Positions 1 through 5,278 of a DNA stretch of 6,472 nt are shown piece after piece. Both the position numbers and the translations under genes were made by a program. Numbering within the stretch: the first letter of the stretch is position 1; each line of letters begins with the position of its first letter. The notes under the pieces were generated by a model that saw nothing but the letters and a program-made list of their open reading frames with translations, was not told the origin of the DNA and did no database searches. The stretch is from Elusimicrobiota bacterium (GTDB lineage Bacteria; Elusimicrobiota; Elusimicrobia; FEN-1173). The stretch covers positions 1 to 6,472 of the forward strand of contig JACQPF010000164.1 of the NCBI GenBank assembly GCA_016207625.1, given 5' to 3'.

Positions 1-1400
1 AGCAGAACTACCGGTCCACGGAAGCCATCTTGGAGGCGGCGCACAAGGTCATCAAGAACAACCAATTTCGCACGGAAAAACGCCTGTGGACCGCCGAGAA
101 GGGGGGCGACCGCGTGCAGTTCCGCGAGTTCGCCAACGAGCTGGAGGAGGCGCGTTTCATCGCCCAGGAGGCTCAAACCCTGATGCGGGAGAAGAACTGG
201 CAGAGGAAAGACATCGCGGTGTTCTACCGCACCAACGCCCAGTCGCGAGTCCTGGAAGACGCTTTCCGCCGGGAGAACCTCCCCTACACGGTGGTGGGCA
301 GCGTGCGGTTCTACGAGCGCATGGAAGTGAAGGACGTGATGGCCTACCTGCGGCTGCTGGTGAACCCGGCGGATTCCGTCAGCGCCAAGCGCATCCTCAA
401 CGTGCCTCCGCGCGGCATCGGCAAGACCACCGTGCAGGCCCTGGAGAACGAGGCCGCCGCCAAAGGGACGACTTTTTTTGAGACCATTCAGCATGCGGCG
501 CGAAACCCGTATCTGACGGCGGCGGCCCGGGGGAACTTGCAGAAGTTCATGGACGTGCTCCAGCCTCTCCTGACCATGGCGGAGGCGGGAACGGCCGACT
601 GCGCTAGCGAGAAGTGCCGTGTGGGAACGGCGTCGCAGATGGTGAAGGCCGTCCTGGAGACCACGGGCTATTGGGCCCATTGGGAAGCGCAGGTCACGAG
701 CGACCCGGAAGCGACCCAGCGGTTGGACAACCTGCAAGAGTTGGTGAACGCCGCCAAAGATTTCGAGGAAAGCGCCGAAGACAAGTCCGTGGCCGCGTTT
801 TTGGAAAAAGTCACCCTGGCCTCCGGCGTGGACACCTGGGACGACGAAGGCGGGACCGTCACCCTGATGACGGTGCATTTGGCCAAGGGCCTGGAGTTCC
901 CCGCGGTGTTTCTGACCGGCATGGAGGACGGGCTTTTCCCCATCGGCGAGTCGGCCTTCGATGAGCGGGAACTGGAGGAGGAGCGCCGCCTGTGTTATGT
1001 CGGCATGACCCGGGCGGAAGAACGCCTGTGCCTGACCGCGTCCGCCTCAAGGAAGATTTACGGGCGCTCCCATTGGAACGTGCCGTCCCGGTTCATCGCG
1101 GAGGCGGGGTTGGCGGCGGAACGCCCCCAGGCTTTTGTGGCGCCCCAGCCGGTGGAGCGCCGGGCCGCCGTGGGTTCCTTCGACCCGGACGACGGGCCGT
1201 TCTCCCACGTTGAGCCCCATCCGGGGGAGCGCCAGCCCTTGAAGGCGGGAATGCGCGTCAAGCATCCCATGTTCGGGCCGGGCAAAATCCTGAGCAAATC
1301 CGGCTCCGGCGAAAACCTCAAAGTCACCGTCCTCTTCGATTCCGGCGCCCGCAAAGACATCCTCGTCCGTTATGCCTCCTTCGAGATCCTGGATGAATAA
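1..1400 (+). CDS. uvrD: UvrD/PcrA-family superfamily 1 ATP-dependent DNA helicase, 5'-truncated
   Basis: This is the C-terminal part of a 3'-to-5' DNA helicase acting in excision and mismatch repair and at stalled replication or transcription. The frame is open from base 3, giving 465 residues before the TAA at 1398-1400. The family is usually about 720-750 residues, so Walker A and the rest of domain 1A lie outside the window. Visible, in window numbering: motif IV QNYRST at residues 1-6; a segment with RFYERMEVKDVMAYLRLL and then RILNVPPRGIGK, typical of domain 2; motif V LMTVHLAKGLEF at 288-299, followed by GMEDGLFP; and motif VI ERRLCYVGMTRAEERL at 327-342, with arginine 337 at the ATP-sensing position. 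The C-terminal 53 residues (from about 413, AGMRVKHPMFGPGKI) match the Tudor-like domain of PcrA/UvrD, known to contact RNA polymerase in some species. The true start is upstream; TTG at 30 is not it. UvrD and PcrA cannot be separated from this fragment; Rep is less likely because of the Tudor tail. Confidence 0.96.
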   Translation, partial: QNYRSTEAILEAAHKVIKNNQFRTEKRLWTAEKGGDRVQFREFANELEEARFIAQEAQTLMREKNWQRKDIAVFYRTNAQSRVLEDAFRRENLPYTVVGSVRFYERMEVKDVMAYLRLLVNPADSVSAKRILNVPPRGIGKTTVQALENEAAAKGTTFFETIQHAARNPYLTAAARGNLQKFMDVLQPLLTMAEAGTADCASEKCRVGTASQMVKAVLETTGYWAHWEAQVTSDPEATQRLDNLQELVNAAKDFEESAEDKSVAAFLEKVTLASGVDTWDDEGGTVTLMTVHLAKGLEFPAVFLTGMEDGLFPIGESAFDERELEEERRLCYVGMTRAEERLCLTASASRKIYGRSHWNVPSRFIAEAGLAAERPQAFVAPQPVERRAAVGSFDPDDGPFSHVEPHPGERQPLKAGMRVKHPMFGPGKILSKSGSGENLKVTVLFDSGARKDILVRYASFEILDE

Positions 1401-2748
1401 CCTTTTTTTGCTTTGCGTCTTTTGCTTGTTTTGTTCTCTTTCCGTTCAGGCGCAAACGAAAAAACCCGCGTCCACGCCCCTCGAGGAATCCATCCGATAT
1501 TTGCAGGGATATATCCGCATCGATACGACGAACCCTCCGGGGAACGAGGAGAAATCCGCGCGCTACCTCAAGGAAATCCTGGACCGGGAGGGGATTTCGT
1601 CAGCGGTGTATGTGTCCACGTCGGGGCGCGCCAATTTGCTGGCCAAGCTGCCGACGCGCGCCCGGCACCCCGAACCGCCCCTGCTCCTGTTGCATCACAT
1701 GGACGTCGTGCCGGTGCATCCTGAGGAATGGATGGTGGATCCTTTCGAAGGGGCGGACATCAACGGTTTCCTTTGGGGCCGGGGCGCTTTGGACACAAAG
1801 ACAACGGGGATCCTTCACCTCATGACCCTTCTGCGGCTGAAGCGCGAGGGCTTGCCCTTGAACCGGGACGTCTTCCTTTTGGCCGTCGCGGACGAGGAGG
1901 AAGGGGGCCATTGGGGCGCGCGCTGGATGGTGGAGAACCGCTGGGAGGACATGAAGCCCGGGTTCGTCATCGATGAAGGGGGGTTCGGCTTCCGGGGCGT
2001 TTTCACGTACCAGGACCAAACCGTTTACGCTTGCGCCGTGGAAGAAAAGAAAGTTTTGGCTTTGAAAGTGACCGCCACCGGGAAATCCGGCCACGGCTCC
2101 GTGCCCTACGACGACAATCCCAATGACATCCTGCGCCGCGCGCTCACCCGCATCGAGCAGTCCTTCATCCGGCGCTCAGGCCAGCCGCCGTTCGTGGTGC
2201 GGGACATGGAGCGGCGCCTCCCCAAAATGCGGCCCGCGCCCCTCACCTACGCCATACGGAACAACACGGTGGCCGTGACCTCGTTCCTTTCATGGAGCGG
2301 CGATATCGAAAACCCCAAGACGAACGTGATCCCTTTCCAAGCCGCGGCCACGTTGGATTGCCGGCTCCTGCCCGCCGAGGATGAAATGGACCTGGTCGAC
2401 AAGCTGAGGAGGGATGTGGACGACAAGCGCGTGGCGATTGAAATCCTCAAACGCACGCAAAACACCGTGACCGGCGTCGATTATCAAACCGCCCTCTTTG
2501 ATGCGCTGGAACGGGCCGTCCGCGCCAACGACCCGGAAGCGATCGTCGTCCCTTTCCTGATGCCGGGGGCCACGGATTCCCGTTACTTCCGGTCCAAAGG
2601 GGCCCAGTGCTATGGCTTGGCTCCCATTGTCCTGGCGGAAGAGGAATTCGCCCTCATCCACTCCGCCAACGAACGGCTGCCCCTCAGCCGTCTAGAGAAG
2701 GGCCTTCAAATCATGTATGATTGGATAAAGGATTTCGTTCGAAACTGA
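1393..2748 (+). CDS. Exported M20-family zinc metallopeptidase (ArgE/DapE/ACY1/CPG2-like)
   Basis: The product is a two-zinc hydrolase of the M20 family, which cleaves peptides or N-acyl amino acids; the substrate cannot be read from sequence. From ATG 1393 it has 451 residues, normal for the family. Expected metal and catalytic residues are all present: His102-x-Asp104 (HHMDVV), Asp134 (GRGALDTK), Glu168/Glu169 (DEEEGG), Glu195 (IDEGG) and His423 (LIHSANERLP). The dimerisation domain carries SGHGSVP with His234. The pattern is closest to the aminoacylase-1/carboxypeptidase S branch. Residues 1-20 look like a Sec signal peptide, with probable cleavage VQA|Q after residue 20, so the enzyme is likely periplasmic or secreted. 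The hydrophobic core has Cys8, Cys11 and Cys14, but none sits in a proper lipobox. The start is uncertain. ATG 1393 overlaps the helicase stop by 8 bases and has only a weak GAG upstream. ATG 1372 would add MPPSRSW, giving the positive charge the short form lacks, but has no visible ribosome binding site. Confidence 0.93.
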   Translation: MNNLFLLCVFCLFCSLSVQAQTKKPASTPLEESIRYLQGYIRIDTTNPPGNEEKSARYLKEILDREGISSAVYVSTSGRANLLAKLPTRARHPEPPLLLLHHMDVVPVHPEEWMVDPFEGADINGFLWGRGALDTKTTGILHLMTLLRLKREGLPLNRDVFLLAVADEEEGGHWGARWMVENRWEDMKPGFVIDEGGFGFRGVFTYQDQTVYACAVEEKKVLALKVTATGKSGHGSVPYDDNPNDILRRALTRIEQSFIRRSGQPPFVVRDMERRLPKMRPAPLTYAIRNNTVAVTSFLSWSGDIENPKTNVIPFQAAATLDCRLLPAEDEMDLVDKLRRDVDDKRVAIEILKRTQNTVTGVDYQTALFDALERAVRANDPEAIVVPFLMPGATDSRYFRSKGAQCYGLAPIVLAEEEFALIHSANERLPLSRLEKGLQIMYDWIKDFVRN

Positions 2749-2766
2749 CAGCCGACACCCCCAAAT

Positions 2767-3054
2767 ATGTCCCTGACCGATAAAGACGTGAACCATGTGG
2801 CCCGCTTGGCGCGTTTGGCGCTGACGGACGAGGAACGCGAGAAATACCGCGGCCAACTGGCGCGGATCCTTGATTACATCCGCCATTTGGAGAAATATGA
2901 CACGAAGGACGTGCCGCCCACCTCCCACGTCGTGCCTCTGTCCAACGTCTGGCGGGAAGACGAGGCGCGTCCCTGGGCGGACCCGGAATCTATCCTGGCC
3001 AACGCCCCGGAGCGTGAAGGCAACTTTTTCAAAGTGAAGAAAGTCATCGAGTGA
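2767..3054 (+). CDS. gatC: Asp-tRNA(Asn)/Glu-tRNA(Gln) amidotransferase subunit C
   Basis: GatC is the small non-catalytic subunit of the GatCAB amidotransferase; it wraps around the GatA-GatB interface and stabilises the complex. The 95-residue product has normal length and is recognisable throughout: the N-terminal helices contain DVNHVARLARLALTDEE (residues 7-23) and LARILDYIRHLEKYDT (31-46), followed by the extended VPPTSHVVPLSNVWREDE stretch (49-66), and the C-terminal signature ILANAPEREGNFFKVKKVIE (76-95). The family more often has FKVPKVIE at the end; here proline is replaced by lysine. ATG 2767 lies 18 bases after the peptidase stop. The spacer is pyrimidine- and C-rich and shows no Shine-Dalgarno site, unlike the other downstream genes. 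The last four bases overlap gatA. No other in-frame ATG upstream is compatible with the family length. Confidence 0.97.
   Translation: MSLTDKDVNHVARLARLALTDEEREKYRGQLARILDYIRHLEKYDTKDVPPTSHVVPLSNVWREDEARPWADPESILANAPEREGNFFKVKKVIE
3051..3054 (+). other. gatC/gatA GTGA stop-start overlap
   Basis: The gatA GTG start and gatC TGA stop share four bases. Such overlaps are classic sites of termination-reinitiation and help keep the two interacting subunits at similar levels. A modest purine stretch GTGAAGAAAG (3034-3043) could assist initiation. Confidence 0.8.
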
Positions 3055-4505
3055 CAGACATCCATCGGCTCACGGCCCTTCAAATCGCCGGGCTGGTCCG
3101 CTCCGGAAAGCGGTCCGCTCAGGACGTCGCGAGGGCTTTCCTCAGCCGCGTCCGGAGCCTGGACGGGGACATCCGAGCGTTCGTCACGGTGACGGAGCCG
3201 GCCGCCCTGGCCCAGGCGAAAGCGGTGGATGAGAAAGCGGCCCGCGGTGAAACGCTGGGGCGTTTGGCGGGCGTTCCCGTGGCGGTGAAAGACAACATGT
3301 GCATCGCGGGCATCCGGACCACCTGCTCTTCCAAGATCCTCGAGAATTTCACGGCGAACTACGACGCCACGGTGATCCAAAAGCTCCGCGCGGCCGACGC
3401 GGTCTTCATCGGCAAGACGAATTTGGATGAGTTCGCCATGGGTTCGTCAACGGAAAACTCCGCTTTCTTCACCACCCGGAACCCTTGGAACTTGGAATGC
3501 ATCCCCGGCGGGTCTTCCGGGGGCAGCGCCGCGGCCGTGGCCGCGCGCATGGCTTCTTTGGCGCTTGGGTCGGACACGGGGGGCAGCATCCGCCAGCCCG
3601 CCGCTTTGTGCGGCGTGGTGGGGATGAAGCCGACCTATGGCCTCGTGTCACGGTTCGGGCTCGTGGCCTTCGCCTCCTCGCTGGACCAGATCGGCCCTTT
3701 CGCCGGGAACGTGGCCGACGCCGCCGCGCTCCTCGAAGTGATTTCGGGCCATGATCCCCGGGACTCCACGTCCGTCAACCGCCCCATCCCCAACTTTTTG
3801 GAAGGCCTGTCCAAAGGGATCAAGGGGTTGCGCGTCGGCCTTCCCAAGGAATACTTCATCGACGGCATGGACCCTGAAGTCGAGACATCGGTGCGGGACG
3901 CGGTGAAGGTGCTTCAGTCCCTCGGGGCGGAGGTGCGGGACGTGTCCCTGCCCCACACGGACGCCGGCATTTCGGTCTACTACGTGCTGGCGCCGTCGGA
4001 GGCCAGCTCGAACCTGGCGCGGTTCGACGGGGCGCGTTACGGGCACCGCTCTTCCCGGGCGCAGAACCTGCTGGAGCAATACGAGTTCTCGCGGGACGAA
4101 GGCTTCGGCCCGGAGGTGAAGCGGCGCATCATGCTCGGCGCCTACGCGCTCTCCGCCGGGTACTACGATGCTTACTATTTGAAAGCCCAGAAAGTCCGCA
4201 CCCTCATCAAGCGGGATTTCGATCGCGTGTTCGAGTCCGTCGACGTGGTCGTCACGCCCACGTCTCCCACGCCGGCGTTCCGCGCGGGGGAAAAGGCCGA
4301 CGACCCGCTGCAGATGTACCTGTCGGACGTCTTCACGATTCCCTGCAACCTGGCGGGCCTGCCCGGGATTTCCCTTCCCTGCGGCTTCTCCTCGAAAGGA
4401 TTGCCCATCGGGCTGCAGATCTTGGGCCGGGCCTTCGAGGAGGACACCGTCCTCCGCGCCGCGGCCGCCTACGAATCGGCGACGTCTTGGGTGAAAGTGC
4501 CTTGA
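3051..4505 (+). CDS. gatA: Asp-tRNA(Asn)/Glu-tRNA(Gln) amidotransferase subunit A
   Basis: GatA is the glutaminase subunit of GatCAB. It hydrolyses glutamine and channels ammonia to GatB, where Glu-tRNA(Gln) or Asp-tRNA(Asn) is amidated. The 484-residue length is typical. It belongs to the amidase signature family, and the Ser-cisSer-Lys triad is intact: Lys80 in VAVKDN, Ser155 in GGSSGGSA and Ser179 in DTGGSIRQP, in register with S. aureus GatA Lys79/Ser154/Ser178. Other conserved blocks are KTNLDEFAMGSSTENSAF (122-139), GMKPTYGLVSRFGLVAFASS (191-210), RRIMLGAYALSAGYYDAYY (358-376) and DVVVTPTSPTPAF (398-410). The start is GTG at 3051 in a GTGA overlap with the gatC stop, implying translational coupling; a weak purine-rich site (3034-3043) precedes it. 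The gene is followed 15 bases later by an unrelated small gene rather than gatB. Nothing suggests loss of function. Confidence 0.98.
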   Translation: MTDIHRLTALQIAGLVRSGKRSAQDVARAFLSRVRSLDGDIRAFVTVTEPAALAQAKAVDEKAARGETLGRLAGVPVAVKDNMCIAGIRTTCSSKILENFTANYDATVIQKLRAADAVFIGKTNLDEFAMGSSTENSAFFTTRNPWNLECIPGGSSGGSAAAVAARMASLALGSDTGGSIRQPAALCGVVGMKPTYGLVSRFGLVAFASSLDQIGPFAGNVADAAALLEVISGHDPRDSTSVNRPIPNFLEGLSKGIKGLRVGLPKEYFIDGMDPEVETSVRDAVKVLQSLGAEVRDVSLPHTDAGISVYYVLAPSEASSNLARFDGARYGHRSSRAQNLLEQYEFSRDEGFGPEVKRRIMLGAYALSAGYYDAYYLKAQKVRTLIKRDFDRVFESVDVVVTPTSPTPAFRAGEKADDPLQMYLSDVFTIPCNLAGLPGISLPCGFSSKGLPIGLQILGRAFEEDTVLRAAAAYESATSWVKVP

Positions 4506-4515
4506 GGAAAGGGGG
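4504..4515 (+). promoter_or_regulatory. Ribosome binding site of the small glycine-tailed protein gene
   Basis: The purine run GAGGAAAGGGGG overlaps the gatA stop codon. Its AAGG core (4509-4512) lies 8 bases before ATG 4521. This supports ATG 4521 as a real start and argues that the unknown gene is translated. Confidence 0.75.
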
Positions 4516-4520
4516 CTGTT

Positions 4521-4844
4521 ATGAGAATGCGTTCCGGCACGTGGCTTGTGACGCTTCTTGTCCTGGCATCCTTCGTTTCTCCGCCGGTCGCGGCGGAAAC
4601 CGCCCGACCACCGGCTCCATCGCTCGATCTCAATACAATGGGGGCCGAAGCCCAGGCGCAGGCGGGGTATTTTGAGGACACGGGCGGCGATGTGTTTTCT
4701 CTCGCGGAGAATGAAGACAAAGAGTGGAGCCGAAAGAAAAAGTGGCTGGTGTGGGGAGGCGTGGCCGTGGGGATCGCCGCGATCGTCCTCATCGCGGCCA
4801 ATTCCGGCGGCGGTGACGGCGGCGGGGGCAGCGGAGGGTATTGA
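4521..4844 (+). CDS. Small exported/membrane protein with a glycine-rich C-terminal tail, function unknown
   Basis: I do not recognise this 107-residue protein. It has four visible parts. Residues 1-25 resemble a Sec signal peptide: basic MRMR, hydrophobic WLVTLLVLASFV, probable cleavage VAA|E. Residues 26-70 are polar and acidic, rich in Ala, Glu and Asp (AEAQAQAGYFED, SLAENEDKEW). A basic cluster RKKK (71-74) leads into a hydrophobic helix at about 75-93 containing a GxxxG motif (Gly80, Gly84). The last 14 residues are nearly all Gly with one Asp, two Ser and a final Tyr. If the signal peptide is cleaved, the RKKK cluster would lie on the outer side of the inner membrane, against the positive-inside rule, so topology is unclear. 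Support for a real gene: a good purine-rich ribosome binding site, 15-base spacing from gatA, an exact junction with the NUDIX gene, and a sensible protein architecture. ATG 4527 is a less likely start. No catalytic motif is visible. Confidence 0.8.
   Translation: MRMRSGTWLVTLLVLASFVSPPVAAETARPPAPSLDLNTMGAEAQAQAGYFEDTGGDVFSLAENEDKEWSRKKKWLVWGGVAVGIAAIVLIAANSGGGDGGGGSGGY
4806..4838 (+). other. G-rich tract encoding the glycine tail and containing the NUDIX ribosome binding site
   Basis: The tract has G-runs at 4806-4807, 4809-4810, 4812-4813, 4818-4819, 4821-4822, 4824-4828, 4833-4834 and 4836-4838, on the mRNA-sense strand. It encodes the Gly tail with mostly GGC codons. With at least four short G-runs at close spacing it could form a two-tetrad G-quadruplex in RNA; whether it does is not visible from sequence. 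Confidence 0.4.
4833..4838 (+). promoter_or_regulatory. Ribosome binding site of the NUDIX gene, inside the previous coding sequence
   Basis: GGAGGG lies 6 bases before TTG 4845 and is formed by the last two glycine codons of the upstream gene. Ribosomes finishing the small protein stop at 4844, exactly one base before the NUDIX start, so coupled translation is likely. Confidence 0.75.
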
Positions 4845-5267
4845 TTGAAAAAAGCGTTCGTCACCGAGGTCTCGGCCGGCGGGGTCGTCCTCAAGGAAGG
4901 GCGCCTTCTCACGGTGCAGGTGCAAAACCTGCTGGGCGACGTGGTGTGGACGCTTCCCAAGGGGCATCTGGAAAAAGGCGAGACGGCGGCCCAAGCCGCC
5001 CTGCGCGAGGTGGAGGAAGAGACCGGCTGGGCGTGCCGGGTGAAGCGTCCTTTCGGGCGGGCCCATTATTTCTTCATGAGGAACGGCCGGCGCGTGAGCA
5101 AAACCGTTCACTGGTTCCTCATGGAACCCCTCAAGAAAACCGGGGAAAGCGATCCCGAGGAAATTTTGAAGACCGGATGGGCCTCTCTCGCCACGGCGGG
5201 GAAGCGGCTGACCTATCCGTCGGACCGTGAGATCCTGAAGCGGTTGAGCAAATCGGGAAATCGATAA
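4845..5267 (+). CDS. NUDIX hydrolase, possibly Ap4A-hydrolase-like
   Basis: NUDIX enzymes hydrolyse nucleoside diphosphates linked to another group, using divalent metal bound by the NUDIX box. The 140-residue product contains a perfect GX5EX7REUXEEXGU box at residues 40-62: Gly40, Glu46, Arg54, Glu55, Glu58, Glu59 and Gly61. The preceding VSAGGVVL (9-16) and WTLPKGHLEKGE (35-46) are typical of small bacterial single-domain NUDIX proteins, including diadenosine polyphosphate hydrolases; the substrate cannot be fixed by sequence alone. The start is TTG at 4845, directly after the previous gene's stop (4842-4844), with GGAGGG at 4833-4838 and a 6-base spacer. The next possible start would cut into the first NUDIX strand, so TTG is favoured. 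The gene sits between gatA and gatB. Aminoacyl-tRNA synthetases form Ap4A as a side product, so an Ap4A-cleaving role would fit the neighbours, but this is inference; dNTP or mRNA-cap-type substrates remain possible. Confidence 0.93.
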   Translation: MKKAFVTEVSAGGVVLKEGRLLTVQVQNLLGDVVWTLPKGHLEKGETAAQAALREVEEETGWACRVKRPFGRAHYFFMRNGRRVSKTVHWFLMEPLKKTGESDPEEILKTGWASLATAGKRLTYPSDREILKRLSKSGNR

Positions 5268-5271
5268 GGAG
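5266..5271 (+). promoter_or_regulatory. Ribosome binding site of gatB
   Basis: AAGGAG overlaps the NUDIX stop TAA and stands 7 bases before TTG 5279. It is the strongest Shine-Dalgarno match in the window and fixes the gatB start, although the start codon itself is the weak TTG. Confidence 0.8.
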
Positions 5272-5278
5272 ACGCGCA

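Noticed and set aside
30..32. TTG at 30 as the start of the helicase gene
   Set aside because: The frame is open upstream and encodes the conserved motif IV QNYRST, so this is an internal leucine codon of a gene cut by the window edge.
86..481. Alternative forward frame within the helicase gene
   Set aside because: The composition is extremely rich in Arg, Gly and Pro with no domain, and the overlapping frame encodes clear UvrD/PcrA sequence.
1393..1455. Lipoprotein signal peptide for the M20 enzyme based on its cysteines
   Set aside because: None of Cys8, Cys11 or Cys14 has the small-residue lipobox context before it; VQA|Q fits ordinary signal peptidase I better.
4500..4525. Transcription terminator or promoter between gatA and the small gene
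   Set aside because: The gap is 15 bases, holds a ribosome binding site, and shows no stem-loop with a T-run and no credible -35/-10 pair.
4521..4844. GlyGly-CTERM or LPXTG/PEP-CTERM style sorting signal in the small protein
   Set aside because: Those signals run motif, then hydrophobic helix, then basic residues at the very C-terminus. Here the order is basic residues, helix, then glycines, so the order does not match.
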